Shown: positions 32,603 to 43,743 of the stretch, in pieces
How the letters are laid out: every line of letters begins with the position of its first letter
Position numbering within the stretch: the first letter of the stretch is position 1
Assembly: GCF_014205115.1 (NCBI RefSeq)
Contig: NZ_JACHMW010000001.1
Span: forward strand, 1,922,001-1,986,000
DNA: 64,000 bases
Reading direction: 5' to 3'
From: Micrococcus endophyticus
Lineage (GTDB): Bacteria; Actinomycetota; Actinomycetes; Actinomycetales; Micrococcaceae
Notes under the pieces: generated by a model
The model's input: only the letters and a program-made list of their open reading frames with translations
Databases searched by the model: none
What the model was told of the DNA's origin: nothing
Translations under genes and position numbers: made by a program

Positions 32603-34216
32603 TCAGTGCCCCTCGGCCTCGGCGCCCTCGGACTCCTCGGCCAGGTCCTGCGGCTCGGCGTCGGCGGACACGCCCGCGAGCGCCTCCGCCACGGCGGCCA
32701 GCACGGACCCGTCGCGCAGGGCCTGCTCGGCGGCGGCCAGCTGCGGGGCCATGTACTGGTCCGGGCCGGGGCCGGGGACGCCGGCCTCGCGGATCACGCG
32801 GACGGCGGCACCGGTCGCGGCGGAGGGCTGCAGCGGGGCGCGCAGCTCGATCGCCCGGGCGGCGGCCACGAGCTCGACGGCGAGCACGCGGCGGAAGTTC
32901 TCCACGGCCGAGCGCAGCTTGCGGGCGGCGTGCCAGCCCATGGAGACGTGGTCCTCCTGCATCGCGGAGGACGGGATGGAGTCCACGGACGCGGGCACGG
33001 CCAGACGCTTCATGTCCGAGACGAGCCCGGCCTGCGTGTACTGGGCGATCATCATGCCGGAGTCCACGCCCGGGTCGTCCACGAGGAACGCGGGCAGCCC
33101 GTGCGAGCGGGCCGGGTCCAGCATGCGGTCGGTGCGGCGCTCGGACATGCTGGCGACGTCGGCCACCGGGATGGCCAGGAAGTCCAGCACGTACGCCACG
33201 GGCGCCCCGTGGAAGTTGCCGTTCGAGCTCACCCGGCCGTCGTCGAGCACCACCGGGTTGTCCACGGTGGCGGCGAGCTCGCGCTCGGCCACGGTGCGCA
33301 CATACGCGAGGGTGTCGCGCAGGCCGCCGGCCACCTGCGGGGCGCAGCGCAGCGAGTAGGCGTCCTGCACGCGGGAGTCGCCCTCCTTGTGGCTGGCCAC
33401 GATCGGCGAGCCCACCAGGATCTTCAGCATCCGGTCGGCGGAGGTCGCCTGGCCCGGGTGGGGGCGCAGCGGCAGGTGCAGCTCCGGCACGAACACGCGG
33501 TCGGTGCCGAGCAGTGCCTCCACGGACATGGCGGCGGTGAGGTCCACGGTGTCGGCGAGCTCCTCGAGGTCGGCCAGCGCCATGATCAGCATGCCGAGCA
33601 TGCCCTCGGTGCCGTTGACGAGGGCCAGGCCCTCCTTCTCACGCAGCTCGACCGGGTCGATCCCGGCCTCGGCGAGCGCCTCGCCGGCCGGACGCAGCGC
33701 GCCGTCCGTCCCGACGACGTCGCCCTCGCCCATCAGCGCCAGGGCCACGTGGGAGAGCGGGGCGAGGTCGCCGGAGCAGCCCAGGGAGCCGAACTCGCGC
33801 ACAGCGGGGGTGATGCCCGCGTTGAGCATGGCCACGAAGGTCTCGACCACCACGGGGCGCACGCCCGTGCGGCCGGAGGCCAGCGTGGTGGCGCGCAGGA
33901 ACATGAGGGCGCGGACGACCTCGCGCTCCACCACGGGGCCCATGCCGGCGGCGTGGGAGCGGATCAGCGACTTCTGCAGCTGCGCGCGGGACTCGAGCGG
34001 GATGTGCTTGTCCGCGAGCGCGCCGAAGCCGGTGGACACACCGTAGGTGGGCGTCTCGGCCTCGGCCAGCGCCTCGACGTGGCGGCGCACCGCGCCGACG
34101 GTCTCGAGCACGTCGTCGGCGAGCACCACGCGGGCGTCGTGGCGGGCCACGGCGACGACGTCGTCCAGGGTGGCCCCGGACGTGCCGAGCGTGACGGTGG
34201 CGGGAGGGGTGGTCAT
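32603..34216 (-). CDS. hutH: Histidine ammonia-lyase
   Basis: First enzyme of histidine degradation: deaminates L-histidine to urocanate with a self-made MIO cofactor. At 537 aa it is slightly longer than usual, due to an acidic Glu/Asp/Pro-rich C-terminus. The cofactor triad lies in GSLGCSGDLAPLSH (about residue 147) as Cys-Ser-Gly rather than the textbook Ala-Ser-Gly. The active-site segment TYGVSTGFGALADKHIP (about 56) and the loop KEGDSRVQDAYSLRCAPQ (about 280) are intact. It is followed 29 bp away on the coding side by hutI upstream, in the operon hutU-permease-hutI-hutH. Confidence 0.95.
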   Translation of the reverse strand: MTTPPATVTLGTSGATLDDVVAVARHDARVVLADDVLETVGAVRRHVEALAEAETPTYGVSTGFGALADKHIPLESRAQLQKSLIRSHAAGMGPVVEREVVRALMFLRATTLASGRTGVRPVVVETFVAMLNAGITPAVREFGSLGCSGDLAPLSHVALALMGEGDVVGTDGALRPAGEALAEAGIDPVELREKEGLALVNGTEGMLGMLIMALADLEELADTVDLTAAMSVEALLGTDRVFVPELHLPLRPHPGQATSADRMLKILVGSPIVASHKEGDSRVQDAYSLRCAPQVAGGLRDTLAYVRTVAERELAATVDNPVVLDDGRVSSNGNFHGAPVAYVLDFLAIPVADVASMSERRTDRMLDPARSHGLPAFLVDDPGVDSGMMIAQYTQAGLVSDMKRLAVPASVDSIPSSAMQEDHVSMGWHAARKLRSAVENFRRVLAVELVAAARAIELRAPLQPSAATGAAVRVIREAGVPGPGPDQYMAPQLAAAEQALRDGSVLAAVAEALAGVSADAEPQDLAEESEGAEAEGH

Positions 34217-34245
34217 GGTGATGCGTTCTCCTTGCTGTCGGTCGA

Positions 34246-35451
34246 TCAGACGGCCCGGCGGCCGGCACGCCAGACCGCGTGGGTCAGCGGCATGCCGGGG
34301 CGGTAGGCCAGGTGGATGGCGGCGGGGGCGTCGAGCACGTGCAGGTCGGCGCGCTTGCCGACCTCGAGGCTGCCGACGCGGTCCTGCGCCCGCAGGCCGA
34401 GGGCCCCACCGAGGGTGGCGGCGCGCACGGCCTCGGCGAGGGTCAGGTGCATCTGCAGCACGGCGGTGCCCACGTTGAAGTTCATGGACGTGGTGTAGCT
34501 GGTGCCCGGGTTGCAGTTCGAGGCCAGGGAGACCTCGATGCCGGCGTCGAGCAGGCGACGCGCGGGCGCCAGCGGGGCGCGGGTGGACAGGTCGCACGCG
34601 GGCAGGCAGCCGGCCACGGTGCCGGGCGTGCCGGTGGCCGAGGCGCGGTCCCAGCCGGTCCAGGTGCCGGCCAGGGCCTCGACGTCCGCGTCGGAGAGGT
34701 GGTTAACGTGGTCCACGGAGGCGGCGTCGAACTCCACGGCCACGCCCACGCCCGGGCCCTGCTCGATCTGGTTGCCGTGCAGGCGCACACCCAGGCCCGC
34801 CGCCACGCCGGCGGCGAGCACGCGGCGGGTCTGCTCGGCGTCGAAGGCGCCGGTGTCGCAGAACACGTCCACCCAGCCCGCGTGCTCCCGCACGGCCTCG
34901 AGCATCGGTCCGACGACGTCGTCGAGGTAGCCCTCCGCGTCCCGGCCCGGGGGCACGAGGTGGGCGCCGAGGAAGGTCACCTCGTCCACGAGGCCCTCCT
35001 CGCGCAGCCCGGCCAGCAGGCGCGCGTGGCGCGCCTCCTCCTCCACGGTGAGCCCGTAGCCGGTCTTGGTCTCGAGGTAGGTGGTGCCGCCGGCCACCGC
35101 GTCGGCCACCCGGCCGCGGACCAGCTCGGCCAGGCGGTCGTCCGAGGCGGCGCGGGTGGCGGAGGTGGTCACGCCGATGCCGCCGGCCGCGTAGGACTCG
35201 CCGGCCATGCGGGCCTCGAACTCGGCGGAGCGGTCCCCGTCGAACACGAGGTGCGTGTGGGAGTCCACCCAGCCGGGCAGCACGGCGCGGCCCTCGACGG
35301 ACACCCGGTCGTCCGCGTCCGGGGCGTCCGCGGCGGGGCCGATCCAGGCGATGCGCTCGTCCTCGACGACGACGGCCGCGTCCGTGAGCACCCGCCCTTC
35401 GGGGTCGACGGTGGTCAGCTCGGCGATGTCGGTGATGAGCGTGGAGCGCAT
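34246..35451 (-). CDS. hutI: Imidazolonepropionase
   Basis: Metal-dependent amidohydrolase that opens imidazolone-propionate to formimidoyl-glutamate, the third step of histidine breakdown. A 401-aa TIM-barrel protein with the HxH metal motif in DSHTHLVFDGDR (about residue 66), HGNQIEQGPG (about 227), SVDHVNHLSD (about 250) and the loop SLASNCNPGTSYT (about 310). The start at ATG 35451 gives MRSTLITDIAEL. It lies between the permease and hutH on the same strand. Confidence 0.94.
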   Translation of the reverse strand: MRSTLITDIAELTTVDPEGRVLTDAAVVVEDERIAWIGPAADAPDADDRVSVEGRAVLPGWVDSHTHLVFDGDRSAEFEARMAGESYAAGGIGVTTSATRAASDDRLAELVRGRVADAVAGGTTYLETKTGYGLTVEEEARHARLLAGLREEGLVDEVTFLGAHLVPPGRDAEGYLDDVVGPMLEAVREHAGWVDVFCDTGAFDAEQTRRVLAAGVAAGLGVRLHGNQIEQGPGVGVAVEFDAASVDHVNHLSDADVEALAGTWTGWDRASATGTPGTVAGCLPACDLSTRAPLAPARRLLDAGIEVSLASNCNPGTSYTTSMNFNVGTAVLQMHLTLAEAVRAATLGGALGLRAQDRVGSLEVGKRADLHVLDAPAAIHLAYRPGMPLTHAVWRAGRRAV

Positions 35452-35498
35452 GGGGGCCTCTCTGCGGGACGGACGGGGGTGGGGCGGTGGGGCGGGCC

Positions 35499-36875
35499 TC
35501 AGGTGAGCGCGGCCACCAGGTGGGCCAGCGGCGTGGCCAGCACGATGGTGAGCGCCACGCGCTCGACCCAGATCACCAGGAGGTGCCACATCTTCACGGG
35601 GATGTCCGTGGCCAGGATGGCAGGAACCACCGCGGAGAAGAAGATGATCGCGGAGACGCAGACGACGCCGATCACGAACCGGGCGACGAGGTCCTCGTGA
35701 CCGGCCACCATCGTGGCCGGGATGAACATCTCGGCGATCGAGGTGGCGGAGGCCGAGGCCAGCAGGCCGGGGTCGGAGTAGCCGAGCGCCCAGAACAGCG
35801 GGTAGAAGATCACGCCGATCCACTCGAACACGGGCGTGTAGGTGGCCAGGACCAGGGCGATCAGGCCCACGGACATGATGGAGGGCAGGATCTGGAGCAC
35901 CATCACGAGGCCGTCCCGGAAGTTGACCCAGATGTTCTTCGGCAGGGACGGGGCCTCGGCGAGGGTCTGCTCGGCGGCGCGCAGGGCCACGCGGAAGCGG
36001 TCTCGGGTGACGGCCTGCTCGGGCGAGTGCACCGCGCCGGGGTACACCTCGTCCGGGATGCGGCTCAGCGGCGGGATGCGCACGGTGATGGCCGTGACCA
36101 CGAACGTCACCACGAGGGTGCCGAAGAAGTACCAGAGCCAGATGTCCATCAGGCCCAGCGTCTTGGCGACGATCACCATGAAGGTCGCGGACACCGTGGA
36201 GAAGCCGACGGCGATGATCGCCGCCTCGCGGGCCGTGTAGCGGCCGCCGGTGTACATGCGGTTCGTCAGCAGCAGGCCCAGGGCGTAGGAGCCCACGAAG
36301 GAGGCGACGGCGTCGACGGCGGCGCGACCGGGCACGTGCCAGATCGGCCGCATGGCCGGGCGCAGGTAGACGCCCACGAACTCCATGAGGCCGTAGCCGA
36401 TCACGAGGGCCAGGAAGACGCCGCCGATGGGGACGATCAGGCCCACGGGCACCACGAGCTTGTCCATCAGGAACGGGCCGATGCTCTCGTCCAGGATCCA
36501 GCTCGGGCCCACGCCGAACACGACCATCGCCGAGGCGACCAGGCCGAGCACGGCGAGGAGGGCGAAGACCGTCCGCGTGGTGCTGGTCCGCCAGCGGCCC
36601 GAGGCGAACGGGTACACGGCGCCGGCGGCGATGATGGCCAGGCCCACCCAGCGGTCGGCCGGGCCGAGCAGCCCGCGCACCCAGGTCACCAGGTGGTCCA
36701 GGGGGATGGAGCTCGCCCCGTTGATCGTGACGGGCACGAAGAACATGACGATGCCGATCGCCGAGTAGACGATCATGCGCCAGCGCGCCGGCGGGCGGGG
36801 CGCGTCGGCCTCGATCGCGGCCATCGCGGTGGTGTCGGCGTGCAGCTCGTGGTCTGCGGGGCGGGACGAGTCCAT
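35499..36875 (-). CDS. YjiH-type permease with nucleoside-recognition (Gate) domains, in the hut operon
   Basis: A 458-aa membrane protein with about ten helices and two Gate/nucleoside-recognition segments (around residues 155-260 and 345-430). The start is set at ATG 36875 (MDSSRPADHELH) after GAAAGGACACC; the longer frame upstream is Arg/Pro-rich and unlikely. Its place between hutU and hutI suggests it brings in histidine, urocanate or a related imidazole. The family substrate is not firmly known. No classical HutT/HutP transporter is seen nearby, which supports this role. Confidence 0.8.
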   Translation of the reverse strand: MDSSRPADHELHADTTAMAAIEADAPRPPARWRMIVYSAIGIVMFFVPVTINGASSIPLDHLVTWVRGLLGPADRWVGLAIIAAGAVYPFASGRWRTSTTRTVFALLAVLGLVASAMVVFGVGPSWILDESIGPFLMDKLVVPVGLIVPIGGVFLALVIGYGLMEFVGVYLRPAMRPIWHVPGRAAVDAVASFVGSYALGLLLTNRMYTGGRYTAREAAIIAVGFSTVSATFMVIVAKTLGLMDIWLWYFFGTLVVTFVVTAITVRIPPLSRIPDEVYPGAVHSPEQAVTRDRFRVALRAAEQTLAEAPSLPKNIWVNFRDGLVMVLQILPSIMSVGLIALVLATYTPVFEWIGVIFYPLFWALGYSDPGLLASASATSIAEMFIPATMVAGHEDLVARFVIGVVCVSAIIFFSAVVPAILATDIPVKMWHLLVIWVERVALTIVLATPLAHLVAALT

Positions 36876-36989
36876 CGTGGTGTCCTTTCGATCGCGAGCC
36901 GGACGGGCGGGCGCCCGTCCGGCTCGCGGCGGTGAAGTCGTCGGACGGCGACGGCGCGGCGGCACCGTCGTCCGACGACGTGACCGGGG

Positions 36990-38687
36990 TCAGTCCCGGA
37001 TCGTGGCCTCCATGGGCACACGGACGCCGCGCTCGGCGGCGACCTCGGCGGCGCGGGAGTAGCCGGCGTCGACGTGGCGGATGACGCCCATGCCCGGGTC
37101 GTTGGTGAGCAGCGCCTCGAGCTTGGCCGCGGCCAGCTCGGTGCCGTCGGCCAGGCCGACCTGGCCGGCGTGGATGGAGCGGCCGATGCCGACGCCGCCA
37201 CCGTGGTGGATCGACACCCAGGTGGCGCCGGAGGAGGTGGCGGTCAGCGCGTTGAGCAGCGGCCAGTCGGCGATCGCGTCGGAGCCGTCCAGCATGGACT
37301 CGGTCTCGCGGTACGGGGAGGCCACGGAGCCGGAGTCGAGGTGGTCGCGGCCGATCACGATCGGCGCCTTGACCTTGCCCTCGGCCACGAGCTGGTTGAA
37401 GAGCAGGCCGGCCTTGTGGCGCTCGCCGTAGCCCAGCCAGCAGATGCGGGCCGGCAGCCCCTCGAACTCCACGAACTCGGCGGCGCCGTCGAGCCAGCGG
37501 TGCAGGTGCTCGTTCTCGGGGAACAGCTCCTTCAGGGCCTCGTCGGTCACGCGGATGTCCTCCGGGTCGCCGGAGAGCGCGGCCCAGCGGAACGGGCCGA
37601 GGCCCTCGCAGAACAGCGGGCGGATGTAGGCCGGGACGAAGCCCGGGAACTCGAACGCGCGGGAGTAGCCGGCCTTGCGGGCCTCATCGCGGATGGAGTT
37701 GCCGTAGTCGAACACCTCGGCGCCGATGTCCTGGAAGCCGACCATGGCCTCGACCTGACGGGCCATGGACTCCTGGGCCTTCTTGGTAAAGGTCTCCGGG
37801 TCGCCCTCGGCCTCGGCCTGCCAGTCGGCCTCGGCGATCTCTATCGGCAGGTAGGACAGCGGGTCGTGCGCGGAGGTCTGGTCCGTGACGATGTCGATCT
37901 CGATCTCGCCGCGCTTCTGGCGCTCGAGCAGCTCGGGGAAGACCTCGGCGGCGTTGCCCACGAGACCCACGGAGACGGCCTCGCCGTCGCGCTTGGCCTG
38001 CATGACGCGCTCGACGGCCTTGTCGATGTCCGTCTCCACCTCGTCCAGGTAGCGCTTGCCCATGCGGCGGCGCAGGCGGCCCTCCGAGACGTCCACGATC
38101 AGGCAGACGCCGCCGTTGAGGGTGACGGCCAGGGGCTGGGCGCCGCCCATGCCGCCGCAGCCGCCGGTGAGGGTGAGGGTGCCCTTGAGGGAGCCGTCGT
38201 AGCGCTTGCGGCCGATCGCGGCGAAGGTCTCGTAGGTGCCCTGCAGGATGCCCTGGGTGGCGATGTAGATCCAGGAGCCGGCGGTCATCTGGCCGTACAT
38301 CATGAGGCCCTCGGCCTCGAGCTTGCGGAACTCCGGCCACGTGGCCCAGTCGCCCACGAGGTTGGAGTTGGCGATCAGCACGCGCGGGGCCCACTTGTTG
38401 GTGCGGAACACGCCCACCGGCTTGCCGGACTGCACCAGGAGGGTCTCGTCCTCCTCGAGGTCCTTGAGGGTGGCGACGATGGCGTCGTAGGCCTCCCAGG
38501 AGCGGGCCGCGCGGCCGGTGCCGCCGTAGACGACGAGGTCCTCGGGACGCTCGGCGACCTCGGGGTCCAGGTTGTTCATGAGCATCCGCAGCGGGGCCTC
38601 GGTCTGCCAGGACTTGGCGGAGAGCTCGGTGCCGCGCGGGGCGCGGATGGTGCGGGACGGGTCGTGCTGGGTGAAGCCCACGGCCAT
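36990..38687 (-). CDS. hutU: Urocanate hydratase
   Basis: Converts urocanate to imidazolone-propionate using tightly bound NAD+. The 565-aa sequence is typical throughout: [19 protein letters not shown] near residue 50, QTGKPVG-like [20 protein letters not shown] (about 80), [15 protein letters not shown]-like [18 protein letters not shown] (about 170), and the active-site region [15 protein letters not shown] (about 330). The start is ATG 38687 ([10 protein letters not shown]). It is the first gene of the hut operon, transcribed away from the IclR regulator. Confidence 0.96.
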   Translation of the reverse strand: MAVGFTQHDPSRTIRAPRGTELSAKSWQTEAPLRMLMNNLDPEVAERPEDLVVYGGTGRAARSWEAYDAIVATLKDLEEDETLLVQSGKPVGVFRTNKWAPRVLIANSNLVGDWATWPEFRKLEAEGLMMYGQMTAGSWIYIATQGILQGTYETFAAIGRKRYDGSLKGTLTLTGGCGGMGGAQPLAVTLNGGVCLIVDVSEGRLRRRMGKRYLDEVETDIDKAVERVMQAKRDGEAVSVGLVGNAAEVFPELLERQKRGEIEIDIVTDQTSAHDPLSYLPIEIAEADWQAEAEGDPETFTKKAQESMARQVEAMVGFQDIGAEVFDYGNSIRDEARKAGYSRAFEFPGFVPAYIRPLFCEGLGPFRWAALSGDPEDIRVTDEALKELFPENEHLHRWLDGAAEFVEFEGLPARICWLGYGERHKAGLLFNQLVAEGKVKAPIVIGRDHLDSGSVASPYRETESMLDGSDAIADWPLLNALTATSSGATWVSIHHGGGVGIGRSIHAGQVGLADGTELAAAKLEALLTNDPGMGVIRHVDAGYSRAAEVAAERGVRVPMEATIRD

Positions 38688-38757
38688 GGCAGTTCCTCTC
38701 GACGGGGTGCGTGCGCCGCCGGGACGGGTGGCCCCGGTGATTTCACGGATCGGCATG

Positions 38758-38781
38758 CACTTTCCGAACATTGAAACAGTG
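38758..38781. promoter_or_regulatory. Candidate IclR-family operator between hutU and the regulator
   Basis: A gapped palindrome, cactttc ccgaacatt-type core, gaaacagtg (38758-38781), lies in the 150-bp divergent gap. The arms CACTTTC and GAAACAGTG are reverse complements except for a two-base insertion. IclR proteins bind such 14-20 bp sites, and the position suits control of both hutU and the regulator gene. Confidence 0.5.
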
Positions 38782-38837
38782 ACTCGGCTCACGCGCAAGC
38801 CTGATCCGCGTGTCCCGCACCCGCTACGCTCCCTGTC

Positions 38838-39551
38838 ATGACCACCACCCCCACCGCCTCGACGCGCACCGTGGATCGGGCCCTGGACCTGCTCGCCGCC
38901 GTCACCGAGCAGCCCCGGCTGAGCCTGACCGAGGCCGCCCGCGCCACGGAGCTGCCGGCGTCCACGGCGCTGCGCCTGCTGCGCAGCCTCGAGGGATCCG
39001 GCTTCGTGGCCCGCGACGACGACGGCGCCTACCGCCCCGGCGTGCGCCTCATCCAGCTCGGGGCGCGGGCCTTCTCCCGGGACTCGCTCGTGCAGCTGGC
39101 CCGCGGGCCGATGGACCACGTCGTGGCCGCCACGGGAGAATCCGTCTACCTCTCGGTGACGACCCCTCCGGCCTCCGCCGTCTACCTGGCGATCGTGGAG
39201 GGCACGCACTCGGTCCGCCACACGAACTGGGTCGGACGCACCGTCCCCCTGGCGGGCACGGCCGTGGGCGACGCCCTGCGCGGCAGCGTGGCCGCGGGGG
39301 ACTACACGCTGCGCACCCGTTCCGTGGAGAAGGACGTCACCTCGCTGTCCGCCCCCATCAGCGTGGCGGGCACGGTGGTCGGTGCGCTCAGTACGCTCGT
39401 GCCGGCCTACCGCTGCACGGACGAGCTGGCGGACCGGTGCGGGGCAGCCCTCGTCGCCGCCACCGACGAACTGGCACACCTGCTCGGGGCGGCCGACACT
39501 CCCAGGGAACGCCCAGCCGACTCCCCTGGAAAGCCCAAGGCGAGTTCGTAG
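38838..39551 (+). CDS. IclR-family transcriptional regulator of the hut genes
   Basis: A 237-aa regulator with an N-terminal winged HTH (about 8-70: [20 protein letters not shown]) and an IclR effector domain (about 85-215: [20 protein letters not shown] and [19 protein letters not shown]). It is divergent from hutU. Actinobacterial hut operons are often controlled by an IclR protein responding to urocanate or histidine, so this is the likely local regulator. The C-terminal tail is Pro-rich and its TAG stop overlaps the -10 box of a candidate small RNA. Confidence 0.9.
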   Translation: MTTTPTASTRTVDRALDLLAAVTEQPRLSLTEAARATELPASTALRLLRSLEGSGFVARDDDGAYRPGVRLIQLGARAFSRDSLVQLARGPMDHVVAATGESVYLSVTTPPASAVYLAIVEGTHSVRHTNWVGRTVPLAGTAVGDALRGSVAAGDYTLRTRSVEKDVTSLSAPISVAGTVVGALSTLVPAYRCTDELADRCGAALVAATDELAHLLGAADTPRERPADSPGKPKASS

Positions 39552-39632
39552 GCTGAAGCCACCTCATCGAAGGTGCGAGTGATGACGGAGAAGGCCCCGG
39601 GCCCGGCGAGAGCCGGAACCGGGGCCTTTCTC
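39549..39632 (+). ncRNA. Candidate small RNA, copy 1
   Basis: Starting with a TAGGCT -10-like box (39549-39554), the transcript would contain a CACCT-loop-AGGTG stem (39560-39575), the single-stranded gcgagtgatgacgg, and a GC terminator (39591-39628) ending in ttctct. A second unit with the same parts and the same 38-bp distance from a CCCAGGGAAC box lies on the minus strand at 61653-61724, next to an unrelated gene. AAGGTG followed six bases later by ATG could also start a leader peptide. Conservation of promoter, stem and terminator favours an independent short RNA. Confidence 0.5.
39591..39628 (+). terminator. Terminator hairpin after the iclR gene/candidate RNA
   Basis: aaggccccgg (39591-39600) pairs with ccggggcctt (39619-39628), enclosing a smaller cccggc/gccgg stem. 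A short pyrimidine run, tctct, follows. Confidence 0.75.
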
Positions 39633-39665
39633 TGTGCCCGGCGCCCGAGACGCCGGTTGCGGGGA

Positions 39666-40205
39666 TCAGCGGCGGGAGGAGACGACGCCCGCCCAGAGGC
39701 CGCCGAGCAGGCCGGCCACCGGCAGCATCCAGTACAGGTGCAGGCCCGAGCCGTAGAGGGCGGTGTTGGAGAACACCGCGAACACGCCCACGGCGCCGAG
39801 GAAGCCGCCGACCACGCCACCGACCACGTAGCGCACGACGGAGCGGGCGGCCCCGCCCATCAGCAGCACGATCAGGTAGCCGGCCGCGCCCGCCAGGGCG
39901 CCGCCCACCAGGCCGAACATGAACGACTGCACCAGCACGACCCAGCCGCGGCCGGTCTCGCCCAGCGCCACGGAGCCGTTGGGATCACCCAGGCCGCCGG
40001 TGAGCACACGCACGACGTCGCCGATGATCACGACGAGCACCGAGACGAGCATGACGCGGTTGGTGAAGCCCCAGCCGTCCACCGGGCGCAGCGGCTCGAG
40101 CACCTCCTCCTCCACCACGGCGTGGCGCACGGGGCGGGCCGGGGCGGTGTGGGCGTTCGCGCTGTGGGGCTGGACGGCGTGGCTGCCGTCGGCGTTGATG
40201 GTCAT
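39666..40205 (-). CDS. Four-helix membrane protein of unknown function
   Basis: A 179-aa protein: a polar N-terminus of about 45 residues (His/Pro/Ala-rich, then VEEEVLEPLRPVDGWGFTNR), followed by four hydrophobic segments at about 48-68, 88-112, 118-140 and 150-172, rich in Gly, ending in SSRR. The start used is ATG 40205 (MTINADGSHA). It stands alone between a terminator and a nitrilase-fold gene on the same strand. No family is recognised and no function is proposed. Confidence 0.6.
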   Translation of the reverse strand: MTINADGSHAVQPHSANAHTAPARPVRHAVVEEEVLEPLRPVDGWGFTNRVMLVSVLVVIIGDVVRVLTGGLGDPNGSVALGETGRGWVVLVQSFMFGLVGGALAGAAGYLIVLLMGGAARSVVRYVVGGVVGGFLGAVGVFAVFSNTALYGSGLHLYWMLPVAGLLGGLWAGVVSSRR

Positions 40206-40353
40206 CTCTGATCTCCCGTCCCGCCCCGGGCGGGGCGCGTTCCGGGCGCCAGGGCGCCCGTCTGGTTGCACGTCTGGTTGCACGTCTGACGTGATTTTAG
40301 GCTTTTCCCAGCCCGAGGGGGTAATGGTGACCCGTCCGCCGGGCGGGGGCGGC

Positions 40354-41139
40354 TCAGAGGACGTCGGTGCGGCGGTTGGCGAGCGAGGGGAGGAACTCCC
40401 GGACCTCGTCGATCCGCTCGCGGGTGACCTCCGCGGTCACCACGGCCTCCCGCTCGTCGGCGAGCTCGGCGACGGGCAGCGCCAGCGGGTCCACGATCAT
40501 CGAGTGGCCCACGGTGCCGTCCGAGCACGTGTCCGCCGCGGCCACCCACACCGTGTTCTCCACCGCGCGGGCCTTGAGCAGGGTGCGCCAGTGCTCCACC
40601 TTGTGCTCGCCGGAGAACCACGCCGCGGGGATCACGAGCACGTCCGCGCCCTCCACCGCGAGACGCCGGGACAGCTCGGGGAAGCGCAGGTCGTAGCAGG
40701 TGAGCAGGCCCAGGCGGAGCCCGCCGAGCTCGATCGCCGCGACGCCGCCGTCGCCGGGGCTGATCCGGTCCGATTCGCGATGCGCGAACGCGTCGTAGAG
40801 GTGGAGCTTGCGGTACGCGCCCAGCCGGGCGCCATCCGCGCCCACCGCCAGCAGCGTGTTGTAGGGACGCCGGTCCGGTCCGGGCTCGTAGCCGCCCGCG
40901 ACGACGGCGATCCCGTGCTCACGCGCCAGCGCGGCCAGGCCCGCGGCGAACGGCTCCCAGGCCGCGGCGACGGCGTCGGGGAACTCCTCCCCCACCTCGC
41001 GGGCCCCGAGCATGGCCTCCTCGGGCAGCACCAGGAGTTCCGCCCCCTCGCCCGCGGCGCGGGCGGCGAGGCGGGCCATCACGGCCAGGTTCGCCTCGAC
41101 GTCGCCCACGGGCCCGAACTGTCCGACGCTGATCCTCAT
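40354..41139 (-). CDS. Carbon-nitrogen hydrolase (nitrilase superfamily)
   Basis: A 261-aa cytosolic amidase-fold protein. The Glu-Lys-Cys triad is complete: Glu in LVLPEEAMLG (about residue 41), Lys in AYRKLHLYDAF (about 113), and Cys in LLTCYDLRFPE (about 148). The sequence resembles omega-amidase (Nit2) and deaminated-glutathione amidase types, which clean up alpha-ketoglutaramate or damaged glutathione. As mycothiol rather than glutathione is expected in such a host, omega-amidase is the more likely reaction. Monocistronic. Confidence 0.88.
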   Translation of the reverse strand: MRISVGQFGPVGDVEANLAVMARLAARAAGEGAELLVLPEEAMLGAREVGEEFPDAVAAAWEPFAAGLAALAREHGIAVVAGGYEPGPDRRPYNTLLAVGADGARLGAYRKLHLYDAFAHRESDRISPGDGGVAAIELGGLRLGLLTCYDLRFPELSRRLAVEGADVLVIPAAWFSGEHKVEHWRTLLKARAVENTVWVAAADTCSDGTVGHSMIVDPLALPVAELADEREAVVTAEVTRERIDEVREFLPSLANRRTDVL

Positions 41140-41330
41140 GCCCCCAGCCTAGCCACGCCCCCACCCCGGGCACTTTCGTGCCGCCCGGACGGCCATCACC
41201 CCTGGTCAGAGCCTGGTCGAGGCCCCACGCTGAGGGGACAGCACCGTCCCGGCCGCGGCCGGCCCGATGCTGCGTCCCCAGCACGTCGCGCGCGAACGCG
41301 CGCGGCGCCGTCGAGCACAAGGAGCACGAC

Positions 41331-43550
<2,220 letters not shown>

Positions 43551-43572
43551 CCCGGCCCACCCCGGCACGGGC

Positions 43573-43704
43573 GGCACCTTCGTGTGGGAAACGGGAGCCC
43601 CGTTTCCCACACGAAGGTGCCGGCGGCTCCCGTCTCCCGCACGAAAGCGACGAACGGACGACGACGGCGGCGCCTCAACCTCCCGTCTCCCGCACGAAAG
43701 CGGG
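43573..43704. repeat. Perfect 23-bp inverted repeat plus two degenerate arm copies
   Basis: A 49-base hairpin at 43573-43621 has a perfect 23-bp stem and the loop agc, between convergent katE and purA. Two further copies of one arm, ctcccgtctcccgcacgaaa, follow as direct repeats at about 43627 and 43681. Both differ from the stem arm by the same transitions, so they were probably copied from each other. Likely a bidirectional terminator that has spread locally. Confidence 0.8.
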
Positions 43705-43743
43705 GGCGGGCGCTGAGGCGCGCGCCGTCGTCGCCCGCGCGGG

